A stretch of 64,000 nucleotides of DNA from Streptomyces inusitatus (GTDB taxonomy: Bacteria > Actinomycetota > Actinomycetes > Streptomycetales > Streptomycetaceae). Location of the stretch: positions 1 to 64,000 of the forward strand of contig NZ_BMWG01000015.1 of assembly GCF_014651115.1 (NCBI RefSeq), written 5' to 3'. This document shows, piece by piece, positions 38,599-47,243 of the stretch. The notes below the pieces were generated by a model. The model had not been told where the DNA came from. It was given only the letters and a program-made list of their open reading frames with translations, and did no database searches. The position numbers and the translations under genes were made by a program. How positions within the stretch are numbered: the first letter of the stretch is position 1; the number at the start of each line of letters is the position of its first letter.

Positions 38599-40008
38599 AT
38601 GGTCTCCGAGCCCCCCGCAACACCGGTCCGCGCCCAGATCCTCGTAGCGTCGAACCGGGGTCCGATCTCCTACGCCCTCGGCGAGGACGGAGCGCTCGAC
38701 GCCCGGCGCGGCGGCGGCGGGATGGTCTCCGGGCTCTCCGCCATCGGCTCCGGCGCGGACTCCCTCTGGGTCTGCTCCGCGCTCGGCGACGGCGACCGCG
38801 AGGCACTGCGGCGCGGCGTCGGCGAACCGGGCGTGCTGATGCTCGACATGGACCCGGACATCCACTCCGCCGCGTACAACGACATCGCCAACTCCGTCCT
38901 CTGGTTTATCCACCATCTGCTGTACCAGACCCCGCTGGAACCCGTCTTCGACGCGGACTTCCGCCGCCGCTGGAGCGCGTACGAGAGCTACAACCGCGCC
39001 TTCGCCCGGGCCCTGGCCGACCACGCCGCCGACGGGGCCGCGGTCCTCGTCCAGGACTACCATCTGGCGCTCGTCCCCGGCCTGCTCCGCGAGCTCCGCC
39101 CCGATCTGCGGATCGGGCACTTCTCGCACACCCCCTGGGCGCCCGCCGACTACTTCCGGCTGCTCCCCGACGACATCGCCGAACAGCTGCTGCGCGGCCT
39201 CCTCGGCGCGGACCGCACCTGCTTCCTCACCCGCCGCTGGGCCGACGCCTTCACCGACTGCGCCGTGCGGGTGCTGGGCGAGGACGCCCTCACCGGCCGC
39301 CGGATCGGGGTGCACGGGCTCGGCGCGGACGCCGGCTTCCTCAAGGAGCGCTCGCACCGGCCGGACGTGGCCGAGCGGATGACCGCCCTGCGCGAGCAGA
39401 TCGGCCCCGGCCGGCGGACCGTGGTCCGGGTCGACCGCACCGAGCTGTCCAAGAACATCGTGCGCGGCCTCCTCGCGTACCGGCAGCTCCTCGACACCCG
39501 CCCCGAGTGGCGCGAGCGCGTCGTCCACCTCGCCTTCGCCTACCCCTCCCGCCAGGATCTCGCGGTCTACCGCGAGTACACGGCCGAGGTGCGCCGGGTC
39601 GCCGACGAGATCAACGAGGAGTACGGCACCGACGGCTGGACGCCGGTCGTCCTCCATGTGAAGGACGACTTCGCCCGCTCGCTCGCCGCCTACCGGCTGG
39701 CCGACGTCGCCCTGGTCAACCCGATCCGGGACGGTATGAACCTGGTCGCCAAGGAGATCCCGGTCGTCTCCGACGAGGGGTGCGCGCTGGTGCTCTCCCG
39801 CGAGGCGGGGGCGTACGAGGAGCTCGCGGCGGACGCGCTCACGGTCAACCCGTACGACATCACCGGCACCGCCGACGCGCTGCACCGCGCGCTGAGCATG
39901 CCGGCGGACGAACGGCTCCGCCGCACCGAGCGGCTCGCCGCCGCGGCGACCGCGCTGCCCCCGCAGCGCTGGTTCCTGGACCAGCTGGAGGCCCTGCGGG
40001 CGCTCTGA
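38599..40008 (+). CDS. otsA: trehalose-6-phosphate synthase
   Basis: 469 residues, GT20 family GT-B fold. LVASNRGPISY at the N-terminus, FIHHLLYQTP, VQDYHLALVPGLLR, GHFSHTPWAP, VDRTELSKNIVRGLLAY (sugar-nucleotide Arg/Lys), VNPIRDGMNLVAKE near the C-terminus. Makes trehalose-6-phosphate from a nucleotide-glucose and glucose-6-phosphate. Convergent with otsB, 5 bp between stops, so the two are on separate transcripts. Confidence 0.93.
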   Translation: MVSEPPATPVRAQILVASNRGPISYALGEDGALDARRGGGGMVSGLSAIGSGADSLWVCSALGDGDREALRRGVGEPGVLMLDMDPDIHSAAYNDIANSVLWFIHHLLYQTPLEPVFDADFRRRWSAYESYNRAFARALADHAADGAAVLVQDYHLALVPGLLRELRPDLRIGHFSHTPWAPADYFRLLPDDIAEQLLRGLLGADRTCFLTRRWADAFTDCAVRVLGEDALTGRRIGVHGLGADAGFLKERSHRPDVAERMTALREQIGPGRRTVVRVDRTELSKNIVRGLLAYRQLLDTRPEWRERVVHLAFAYPSRQDLAVYREYTAEVRRVADEINEEYGTDGWTPVVLHVKDDFARSLAAYRLADVALVNPIRDGMNLVAKEIPVVSDEGCALVLSREAGAYEELAADALTVNPYDITGTADALHRALSMPADERLRRTERLAAAATALPPQRWFLDQLEALRAL

Positions 40009-40013
40009 GGCTT

Positions 40014-40868
40014 TTACGGCAGCCGGTCGGCGAGCGCGGCGAGGAACTCGACCACCGCCGACGGGCCGGGCAGCAGCAGATCGGCCCGCTCGGCGAGTTC
40101 GGTGACCTCCGTGCTGCCGCTGCACACCAGCAGCCCCGGCACCCCTTCCGCGCGGAGCTTCTCCACCGCGGCGTAGGCGGGCAGATCGCCGAGGTCGTCG
40201 CCCGCGTAGAGCACGGCCCCGGCCCCCGTCCCCCGGGCGTACGCGGCGAGGGCGACGCCCTTGTCCATCCCCGGCGGGCGCAGTTCCAGCACCATCCGCC
40301 CCGGCTCCAGCACCAGGCCGTGCCGGGCGGCGAGCGCGGCGAGCGGCTCGCGCAGTGTGTCGAAGGCGGCCCGCGGATCGCTCGCGCGACGGGTGTGGAC
40401 CGCGACCGCCCGGCCGCCCTTCTCCTCGATCCAGGCGCCCGTCACCTCGCCGAACCCCGCGAGCAGGGCGGGGAGTTCGGCCCGGACGGCCGCGACGCCG
40501 GGATGCGCGTCGGGGGCGTCCACGGTGTCGGTGACGGCGTCCCACCGCTCGGCCCCGTAGTGGCCGAGCACCACCAGACGCTCCAGCCCCGGCACCCCCG
40601 AGAAGCCGCCGTGGCGGACCGCGACCTCGGCGGGCCGGCCGGTGACCACGGCCACCGACGCGACCTTCGGCGCGAGCCGCGCCAGCGCGGGCACCGCGCC
40701 GGGGTGGGCGCGGGCCCGCTCCGGGTCGGGCACGATCTCGGCGAGGGTGCCGTCGAAGTCCAGCGCGATCACCGCCTCGCGCGGCCGGGCGAGAATCGCG
40801 GCGAGCCCGTCCCGGCCCGCGGGCGTCGAAGGGTCCGGCAGAGGATGCGCGTACGGGGAGCTGCCCAT
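40014..40868 (-). CDS. otsB: trehalose-6-phosphate phosphatase
   Basis: 284 residues, HAD superfamily with TPP cap. LDFDGTLAEIVPDPE (nucleophile and acid Asp, ~36), VVTGRPAEV (motif II), KGVAL (motif III Lys) and AGDDLGDL (motif IV). Removes phosphate from OtsA product to give trehalose. ATG at 40868. Stops 5 bp from the otsA stop. DUF3263 gene is 10 bp upstream on the same strand and may be co-transcribed. Confidence 0.9.
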   Translation of the reverse strand: MGSSPYAHPLPDPSTPAGRDGLAAILARPREAVIALDFDGTLAEIVPDPERARAHPGAVPALARLAPKVASVAVVTGRPAEVAVRHGGFSGVPGLERLVVLGHYGAERWDAVTDTVDAPDAHPGVAAVRAELPALLAGFGEVTGAWIEEKGGRAVAVHTRRASDPRAAFDTLREPLAALAARHGLVLEPGRMVLELRPPGMDKGVALAAYARGTGAGAVLYAGDDLGDLPAYAAVEKLRAEGVPGLLVCSGSTEVTELAERADLLLPGPSAVVEFLAALADRLP

Positions 40869-40878
40869 GCCCTTGAGC

Positions 40879-41115
40879 CTATCGGCGCTCGCGTCTCTCG
40901 TCCCTGACCCGGCGCAGCCGGTTCACGGTGACCGGATCGTGCTCCAGCGCGCGCCGGTCGTCGAGCAGCGCGTTGAGCAGCTGGTAGTAGCGGACCGGGG
41001 AGATCCCGAGCCGCTCCCTGATGGCGCGTTCCTTCGCGCCGGGGCCGGGCCAGGAGCGCTGCTCCATGGCCAGCACGGCCCGCTCCCGCTCGGAGAGCGG
41101 CTCGGTGTCGGTCAT
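40879..41115 (-). CDS. DUF3263 small protein
   Basis: 78 residues: LSERERAVLAMEQRSWPGPGAKERAIRERL, then GISPVRYYQLLNALLDD, the DUF3263 signature with a HTH-like centre resembling sigma-factor region 4. Function unknown; probably DNA-binding. ATG at 41115, 17 bp from the sugar-binding lipoprotein gene, same strand. Confidence 0.8.
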   Translation of the reverse strand: MTDTEPLSERERAVLAMEQRSWPGPGAKERAIRERLGISPVRYYQLLNALLDDRRALEHDPVTVNRLRRVRDERRERR

Positions 41116-41132
41116 GCCTCCAATTTAGGCGG

Positions 41133-42416
41133 TCACTCCCGCTCCTTCTCCTCCTCCAGGGCCGCGTTCTGGGCGATCTTGTCCAGCACCTTGGCCGGGG
41201 AGCCGCCGGGGGCCACCGCCTTGCCGATGTTGCGCTTGATGTCGTCGCTGACCAGGGCCCAGGAGGTCTTGTCGACCGGGGGCAGCTGCGCGCTGGGCAG
41301 CTCCTGGAGGAACTCCCGAAGATTCTTGTGCCGGGGGTTCAGCTCCATCGCCTCGGAGGCGGAGACGGTCACCGGCAGCAGATCGTTCTGGGACGCGAAG
41401 GCGAGGACGTTCTCGTCGGTGAAGAGGAAGTTCAGAAAGGCGCCTATCTCGTCCTTGTTGCCGTTCTCCTTGAAGCCCATGATCCAGTCGGCGACGCCGA
41501 GCGGGGCCTTCGGCTTTCCGTCCCGGCCGGGCACCGGGACCTTGCCCAGCTCGATGCCGGCCTTCTCCGCCTGCCGCATCAGCGAGGGGTGGCCGTTGAG
41601 CATCCCCACCTCGCCCCGGGTGAAGGCCGCGTACGCCGCCTTGCGGTTCAGCTCGCCGGGGGTGCCGGGGCCGGTGAGGCCGGGCGCGACGAGATTGGAC
41701 TTGACCCAGTCCAGGGTGGCTGTGTTCTCGTCGGTGTCGATGGAGTACGAGCCGCCCGGGTCGACATAGCCGTTGCCCTCGCCGCCGAGCAGCCACATCA
41801 TCGTCTCGATCTGGGCCTCCTCGGGCCCCAGCGGCAGCGCGAACGGATAGTCGACGTCCGTCTCCGACTTGAGCAGCTCGGCCGCCTCGCGCAGCTCCTC
41901 CCAGGTCTCGGGAGCCTTCGCCACCCCGGCCTGCTCGAAGAGTTCCTTGTTGTAGAAGAGCAGCCGGGTGGAGGCCGCGAACGGCAGCCCGTACTGCACC
42001 CGGCGCTGCTCGCCCGCCTGTACGAGAGGGCCGAGGAAGTTGGCCTGCACGGGTACGGAGAGCAGCTGGTCGGCGGTGTACAGCTTGTCGGCGGCCGCGT
42101 AGTCGGCGTACGCGCCGATCTGGGCCATGTCGGGGGCCTCGCCCTCCTTGACCAGCTCGGCGACCTTGCGGTCCACATCCGTCCAGGGCTCGATCTGGAC
42201 CTGGACGTCGATATGGGAGTTCTCCACCTCGAATTTCTTGATGAGACTCGCCCAGTACGTCTTGCTGCTCTGACCGCCGTTGACGTCGTAGTCGGCGGCG
42301 ACGAGGGTGAGTGTCACCTTGTCCGGCGAATCGCCCGACGCGCCGCATCCCGTGAGGGTGACGGCCGTCGCCAGTGCGGCCGCAGCCGCCCTCATGCCTA
42401 AGAAGTGCCGCTGCAC
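41133..42416 (-). CDS. sugar ABC-transporter substrate-binding lipoprotein
   Basis: 427 residues. Lipoprotein signal with lipobox LTGC (ATAVTLTGCGAS) and the family-1 solute-binding fold: FEVENSHIDVQVQIEPWTD, APDMAQIGAYADY, YGLPFAASTRLLFYNKELF, WIMGFKENG. It captures a sugar outside the membrane; no permease genes adjoin, so partner unknown, with MsiK likely the ATPase. GTG at 42416 gives a normal signal peptide; a GTG 13 codons upstream has no better site. Divergent from the SIS gene, suggesting an amino-sugar ligand. Confidence 0.85.
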   Translation of the reverse strand: MQRHFLGMRAAAAALATAVTLTGCGASGDSPDKVTLTLVAADYDVNGGQSSKTYWASLIKKFEVENSHIDVQVQIEPWTDVDRKVAELVKEGEAPDMAQIGAYADYAAADKLYTADQLLSVPVQANFLGPLVQAGEQRRVQYGLPFAASTRLLFYNKELFEQAGVAKAPETWEELREAAELLKSETDVDYPFALPLGPEEAQIETMMWLLGGEGNGYVDPGGSYSIDTDENTATLDWVKSNLVAPGLTGPGTPGELNRKAAYAAFTRGEVGMLNGHPSLMRQAEKAGIELGKVPVPGRDGKPKAPLGVADWIMGFKENGNKDEIGAFLNFLFTDENVLAFASQNDLLPVTVSASEAMELNPRHKNLREFLQELPSAQLPPVDKTSWALVSDDIKRNIGKAVAPGGSPAKVLDKIAQNAALEEEKERE

Positions 42417-42719
42417 AGCTCTTTTTCCACCTTGTCGATCGCTGGATGTGTGCACCGACGCCGGATATGGGCGCCGGTACGCCGCGGCCCTGCCGCCCCC
42501 CGGGCGAGCTGACGATTTTCCATCAACGCCCCTTCAGTGGTCTATGCCGCGCGGTCTCACTTCTGCAACACCTGTTCTACAGAGGGGTTTTGTAAAGGGA
42601 GCGCGGTGGGTGCCATTGCCCGGATGTGTCCGGGCCTGCTAAGCACGTCCCGGCACGAAGTGCTCAGGTGCCGGTCCGCATGCACGTGTACGCGCAGCCT
42701 CTTCAAGGAGTCATGCCAC
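42417..42719. other. divergent promoter region of the binding-protein and SIS genes
   Basis: 303 bp with no supported gene. AGTGGTCTATGCCGCG at 42537-42552 matches the DasR dre consensus at 12 of 16 positions, and could serve both genes. Unusually A/T-rich patches (GGGGTTTTGTAAAG) mark likely promoters. Confidence 0.5.
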
Positions 42720-43613
42720 ATGTCCCGTACCGCAACAGAGATAGCGACTCAGCCCGTCTGCTGGCGGCGGGCCTCGGACGCCGCGGCGTCCTTCGCGGGG
42801 CTGCCGGCGCCTGGGGAGCGGGTGGCCGTCACCGGGTGCGGCACCTCGTGGTTCATGGCGATCGCGTACGCCGCGCTGCGCGAGGCCGCGGGGCAGGGGG
42901 AGACCGACGCCTTCGCCTCCTCGGAGTTCCCGGTGGGGCGCTCCTACGACCGGGTGGTGGCGATCACCCGCTCCGGGACGACGACCGAGGTGCTGGAGCT
43001 GCTGACCGCCCTGCGCGGAACGGTCGCCACGACGGTTCTGACCGCCGACCCCGAGACGCCCGTGATGGCGCTGGCCGACACGGTGGCGGTACTGGACTGG
43101 GCGGACGAGGAGTCCGTCGTCCAGACCCGCTTCGCGACGACGGCCCTGGCCTTCCTCCGCGCGGGCCTCGGGGACGTCCCCGGGCTGAAGACGATCGCCG
43201 AGGCGGCGGCGGACGCCGAGACCGCGATCGCCGAGCCGCTGCCGGAGACCGTGACCGGGGCGGAGCAGTGGACCTTCCTGGGCCAGGGGTGGACCTACGG
43301 GCTGGCCCTGGAGGCGGGGCTGAAGATGCGCGAGGCGGCCGGGGCGTGGACGGAGGCGTACCCCGCGATGGAGTACCGGCACGGGCCGATCGCGATCACC
43401 GGGCCCGGGCGGGTGGCATGGGTGTTCGGCGAGGTGCCGGAGGGGCTGGCGGGGGACGTGGAGCGGGTGGGCGGGGAGATGGTGGCGAGGGAGGGGGTGG
43501 ACCCGATGGCGGAGTTGGTGAGGGTGCAGAAGTTGGCGGTGGGGGTGGCGGAGGGGAAGGGGTTTGATCCGGATCGGCCGAGGAACTTGTCGCGCAGTGT
43601 GATTCTGTCTTGA
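42720..43613 (+). CDS. SIS-domain phosphosugar isomerase/deaminase (NagB-II/AgaS type)
   Basis: 297 residues, two SIS lobes: VTGCGTSWFMAIAYAAL and ITRSGTTTEVLEL in the first; FLGQGWTYGLALEAGLKMRE and EAYPAMEYRHGP in the second. The latter is typical of glucosamine/galactosamine-6-phosphate deaminases of the SIS type. No glutaminase domain, so it is not GlmS. ATG at 42720 with AAGGAG. Probably converts an amino-sugar-6-phosphate to a ketose-6-phosphate plus ammonia. A GC-rich hairpin lies after the stop. Confidence 0.82.
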   Translation: MSRTATEIATQPVCWRRASDAAASFAGLPAPGERVAVTGCGTSWFMAIAYAALREAAGQGETDAFASSEFPVGRSYDRVVAITRSGTTTEVLELLTALRGTVATTVLTADPETPVMALADTVAVLDWADEESVVQTRFATTALAFLRAGLGDVPGLKTIAEAAADAETAIAEPLPETVTGAEQWTFLGQGWTYGLALEAGLKMREAAGAWTEAYPAMEYRHGPIAITGPGRVAWVFGEVPEGLAGDVERVGGEMVAREGVDPMAELVRVQKLAVGVAEGKGFDPDRPRNLSRSVILS

Positions 43614-43947
43614 CCGGGTTGTGAGCTGCGGGTTCTTGTCGGGGGCGCTGCCCCCGAACCCCCGCGCCTCAATCTCCCCCTGGCTTCGCCGGGGGACCAC
43701 CAGCGAGGCTGAAATTGGCGACCTCTTGCCCGGGGCGGGGGCTGGAATTGGCCTTCTTCCGCTTCGGCGCAGGGCTGAAATCGGCGGCCCGGCAGGGGTG
43801 GTCGCACTCCCCCGGAGGGGAGGGTTTCGGGCGATTGGAATGATCCCTTCCGGGGGGTTCTGGAAGGTGGATTCGGAGGGGTGGCGGTGAGGGGAAAGGG
43901 CTTGCGACCTGCGGTGGAGTTTGTACGGTTGCGCAACAATCAGGTGT
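43614..43947. other. intergenic repeat-like region before nagK
   Basis: About 335 bp with no gene. Hairpins GGGGGC-gct-GCCCCC (43641-43655) and CCCCC-TGGCTTCGCC-GGGGG (43676-43695) resemble dispersed streptomycete intergenic hairpins. Three variant copies of TGAAATTGGC/TGGAATTGGC/TGAAATCGGC follow. Confidence 0.5.
43641..43655. terminator. hairpin after the SIS gene
   Basis: GGGGGC/GCCCCC with a 3-nt loop, 28 nt after the SIS stop; probable terminator. Confidence 0.5.
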
Positions 43948-43963
43948 AGTGGACTAGACCTTT
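43948..43963 (+). promoter_or_regulatory. DasR-responsive element (dre) upstream of nagK-nagA
   Basis: AGTGGACTAGACCTTT, 13 of 16 matching the dre consensus ACTGGTCTAGACCACT. Lies 28 bp before the nagK GTG. DasR, the GlcNAc-responsive GntR regulator, controls nagKA in S. coelicolor. Confidence 0.75.
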
Positions 43964-43990
43964 CGGGGGCTGTCGCGGAGACTGTCCTCC

Positions 43991-44929
43991 GTGAGACACG
44001 TCATCGCCCTCGATGTGGGCGGCACCGGCATGAAAGCCGCCCTCGTCGGCGCGGACGGGAACCTCCTCTATGAGGCCCGGCGCGCGACTGGGCGGGAGCG
44101 TGGCGCCGAGGCCGTCGTACAGTCCATTCTCGACTTCGCCGGAGACCTCCGGGCGTACGGCGAGGAGCACCTCGGTGTGTCCGCGCTGGCCGCCGGGGTC
44201 GCCGTACCCGGGATTGTCGACTCCGAGAGCGGGGTGGCGGTGTACGCCGCCAACTTGGGCTGGCGGGACGTTCCCATGCGCGAACTGCTGAGCGGGCGCC
44301 TCGACGGGCTTCCGGTCGCTCTCGGCCATGACGTCCGCACCGGCGGGCTCGCCGAGGGCCGGATCGGCGCGGGGCAGGGGGCGGACCGCTTCCTGTTCAT
44401 CCCGCTGGGCACCGGTATCGCGGGAGCCATCGGCATCGGCGGGACGATCGAGGCCGGGGCGCACAATTACGCGGGCGAGATCGGCCATGTCGTCGTCCGG
44501 CCCGACGGCCCCGTCTGCGGCTGCGGACAGCGCGGCTGTCTGGAGACGCTGGCCTCCGCAGCCGCCGTCAGCCGCGCCTGGGCGAAGGCCAGCAAAGACC
44601 CCGCCGCCGACGCCGCCGACTGCGCCAAGGCGGTCGAGTCGGGCGACCCGAAGGCCCTCACGGTCTGGCGGGACGCCGTCGACGCGCTCGCCGCCGGGCT
44701 GGTCACCGCGATCACCCTGCTGGACCCGCGCGTCCTGATCATCGGTGGCGGTCTCGCCGAGGCCGGGGAAACCTTGTTCACACCACTGCGGGCCGCCGTC
44801 GAGGAGCGAGTCACGTTCCAGAAGCTGCCCTCCATCGTTCCGGCCGCCCTCGGAGACACCGCTGGTTGTCTGGGCGCCGGGCTGCTCGCCTGGGATCTGA
44901 TCGCCACTGACTCGGAGGTAACCGCCTAA
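43991..44929 (+). CDS. nagK: ROK-family N-acetylglucosamine kinase
   Basis: 312 residues. ATP phosphate loop ALDVGGTGMKAALV at the N-terminus, LGTGIAGAIGIGG, and the ROK zinc motif CGCGQRGCLETLAS (~170) after AGEIGHVVV, which names the catalytic region. Phosphorylates N-acetyl amino sugars using ATP. GTG at 43991. Ends overlapping nagA by one base (TAATG), so coupled. A dre site precedes the operon. Confidence 0.88.
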   Translation: MRHVIALDVGGTGMKAALVGADGNLLYEARRATGRERGAEAVVQSILDFAGDLRAYGEEHLGVSALAAGVAVPGIVDSESGVAVYAANLGWRDVPMRELLSGRLDGLPVALGHDVRTGGLAEGRIGAGQGADRFLFIPLGTGIAGAIGIGGTIEAGAHNYAGEIGHVVVRPDGPVCGCGQRGCLETLASAAAVSRAWAKASKDPAADAADCAKAVESGDPKALTVWRDAVDALAAGLVTAITLLDPRVLIIGGGLAEAGETLFTPLRAAVEERVTFQKLPSIVPAALGDTAGCLGAGLLAWDLIATDSEVTA

Positions 44930-46104
44930 TGGCCGCTCGCGCAGCACTCGCCGACAGCGCCGCACGCGCCGACAGCACCGTCCTCACCGGCGCCCGGGTC
45001 GTACTGCCGACCGGGACCGTCGAGAACGGCCGGGTGACTGTCGACGGAACCAAGATCGCCGGCACCGCTCCCGAGAACGCGCCCACCCGCGATCTGTCGG
45101 GCCACTGGATCGTGCCCGGCTTCATCGACCTCCACAACCACGGCGGCGGCGGAGCCTCCTTCACCGGCGGCACCACCGAGGACGTACTGCGCGGTGTCCG
45201 CACCCACCGCGAGCACGGCACCACCACCCTGGTGGCCTCCCTCGTCACCGCCGACATCGATTTCCTCACCCGCCGCGCCGCCGCCCTCGCCGAACTGGTC
45301 CAGCAGGGCGACCTCGCCGGCATCCACTTCGAGGGCCCCTTCATCTCCCCCTGCCGCAAGGGCGCGCACAGCGAGGAACTGCTGCGCCACCCCGACCCGG
45401 CCGAGGTGCGCAAGCTCATCGACGCCGCGCGCGGCACCGCCCGGATGGTCACCCTCGCCACCGAGCTGCCCGGCGGCCTCGACTCCGTACGGCTGCTCGC
45501 CGAACACGGCGTGATCGCCGCCGTCGGGCACACGGACGCCACCTACGAGCAGACCGTGGCCGCCATCGACGCGGGCGCGACCGTGGCGACCCACCTCTTC
45601 AACGCGATGCCGCAGATCGGCCACCGCGCCCCCGGGCCGATCGCCGCCCTGCTGGAGGACGAGCGGGTCACCGTCGAGCTGATCAACGACGGCACCCATC
45701 TGCACCCCGCCGCCCTCGAACTCGCCTTCCACCGCGCGGGCGCCCGCCGGGTCGCCTTCATCACCGACGCCATGGACGCCGCAGGCTTCGGCGACGGCCG
45801 CTACCAACTCGGCCCGCTCGCCGTCGACGTCGTGGACGGCGTCGCCCGGCTCGCCGAGGGAGGCGCGATCGCGGGCTCCACACTCACCCTGGACACCGCC
45901 TTCAGACGCGCCGCCACCATCGACCGCATCCCCGTCGAGGACATCGTCCAGGCGATCTCCGCCAACCCCGCGAAGCTCCTCGGCATCGACGACCGCGTCG
46001 GCTCCCTGGAGCCCGGCAAGGACGCCGACCTGGTCGTCCTCGACGAGGAGTTCCGCCTCAAGGGCGTGATGCGCCAGGGCGCGTGGGTGATCGACCCCGC
46101 GTAA
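44929..46104 (+). CDS. nagA: N-acetylglucosamine-6-phosphate deacetylase
   Basis: 391 residues of the amidohydrolase superfamily: metal-binding HNHGGGGA (~68), FEGPFISPCRKGAH (metal Glu), GHTDATYEQ, HLFNAMPQIGHR, DGTHLHP, and TDAMDAAG (catalytic Asp). Removes acetate from GlcNAc-6-P. ATG at 44929 follows GGAGG; overlaps nagK stop. A clear terminator with T-run follows. Confidence 0.93.
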   Translation: MAARAALADSAARADSTVLTGARVVLPTGTVENGRVTVDGTKIAGTAPENAPTRDLSGHWIVPGFIDLHNHGGGGASFTGGTTEDVLRGVRTHREHGTTTLVASLVTADIDFLTRRAAALAELVQQGDLAGIHFEGPFISPCRKGAHSEELLRHPDPAEVRKLIDAARGTARMVTLATELPGGLDSVRLLAEHGVIAAVGHTDATYEQTVAAIDAGATVATHLFNAMPQIGHRAPGPIAALLEDERVTVELINDGTHLHPAALELAFHRAGARRVAFITDAMDAAGFGDGRYQLGPLAVDVVDGVARLAEGGAIAGSTLTLDTAFRRAATIDRIPVEDIVQAISANPAKLLGIDDRVGSLEPGKDADLVVLDEEFRLKGVMRQGAWVIDPA

Positions 46105-46136
46105 GCGGATTCGCATAGCACCTGCGAAGTACAAGC

Positions 46137-46171
46137 AAGGCGGTTGGTCCGGGGTCTGGGCCAACCGCCTT
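46137..46171 (+). terminator. nagKA terminator
   Basis: AAGGCGGTTGG and complement (11 bp), 13-nt loop, followed by CCTTTT: near-canonical intrinsic terminator. Confidence 0.85.
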
Positions 46172-46226
46172 CCTTTTGGCATGATCAGGGCGTCTGTCAG
46201 CGCGGTCTGCCGAAGGGGGTGTCACG

Positions 46227-47153
46227 GTGATTCTGACGGTCACGCTCAACACCGCACTCGACATCACCTACACCGTGGGGACACTCACCCCGCACACCAG
46301 CCACCGCGTCGGCGAAGTCGCCGAACGCCCCGGCGGCAAAGGCGTCAACGTCGCCCGGGTGCTCTCCGCCCTCGGCCACGAGACCGTCGTCACCGGCTTC
46401 GCGGGCGGCCCCGTCGGAGCCGTGCTGCGCGACCTCCTCGCCCCGCTCCCGCCGCGTGACGCGCTGGTGGCCACGGCGGGAAGCACCCGCCGCACCATCG
46501 CCGTCGTGGACGCCGCGAGCGGGAACACCACACAGCTGAACGAGCCGGGACCGGTCGTCGCCCCCGAGGAGTGGGCCGCCTTCCTGGAGCGGTACGCGGA
46601 ACTCCTGCCGGAGGCCGAGGCGGTGGCCCTCTGCGGCAGCCTGCCCCCGGGCATACACGTCGGGGCATACGCCGAACTCGTCCGCCGGGCCCGCGCGGCG
46701 AAGGTCCCCGTACTGCTCGACACCAGCGGCGAGCCGCTGCGCCGGGGCATCGCCGCGCGCCCCGACCTCGTCAAGCCCAACGCGGAGGAACTCGCCCGGC
46801 TGACCGGCGCGCGCGAGCCGCTGCGGGCCGCCCGCGACGCCCGCCGCCGGGGCGCGCACACCGTGGTCGCCTCGCTCGGCGCGGACGGGCTGCTCTCGGT
46901 GGGCCCCGACGGCGTCTGGCAGGCGGCCGGGGCGGGACCGGTCCGGGGCAACCCCACCGGAGCGGGGGATTCCATGGTCGCGGCCCTGCTCGCCGGGGTG
47001 GTCGAGAGGATCCCCTGGCAGCAGAACCTGTCCCGCGCGGTCGCCCTGTCGGCGGCGACCGTGGCGGCCCCGGCGGCGGGCGAGTTCGACCGCGCGGCAT
47101 ACGAGCGGCTGCTCCCGGGAGTGAGGGTGAGCGAGCGCGCGGTCTCCGCATGA
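46227..47153 (+). CDS. PfkB-family 1-phosphofructokinase/tagatose-6-phosphate kinase
   Basis: 308 residues. ILTVTLNTALDITYTV, RPGGKGVNVARVLSALG (sugar site) and GNPTGAGDSMVA (GAGD catalytic motif near the C-terminus) define the phosphosugar branch of PfkB. Adds a second phosphate to fructose-1-P, tagatose-6-P or similar. GTG at 46227 after GAAGGGGG. Next to a class II aldolase, so together they would split a ketose phosphate into C3 units, completing the amino-sugar route. Confidence 0.85.
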   Translation: MILTVTLNTALDITYTVGTLTPHTSHRVGEVAERPGGKGVNVARVLSALGHETVVTGFAGGPVGAVLRDLLAPLPPRDALVATAGSTRRTIAVVDAASGNTTQLNEPGPVVAPEEWAAFLERYAELLPEAEAVALCGSLPPGIHVGAYAELVRRARAAKVPVLLDTSGEPLRRGIAARPDLVKPNAEELARLTGAREPLRAARDARRRGAHTVVASLGADGLLSVGPDGVWQAAGAGPVRGNPTGAGDSMVAALLAGVVERIPWQQNLSRAVALSAATVAAPAAGEFDRAAYERLLPGVRVSERAVSA

Positions 47154-47243
47154 CACCCGCCGCGTACGTCGGTACGGGCGGAACGACCCCGCACCGTCGG
47201 GCCGTACAACGGGCGCCCGGTGCCCGGGAAGTGAGAACGGACC

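Noticed and set aside
42537..42552. strong dre site upstream of the SIS gene
   Set aside because: Only 12 of 16 consensus matches and one poor half; noted as a weak site within the promoter region, not claimed as a separate operator.
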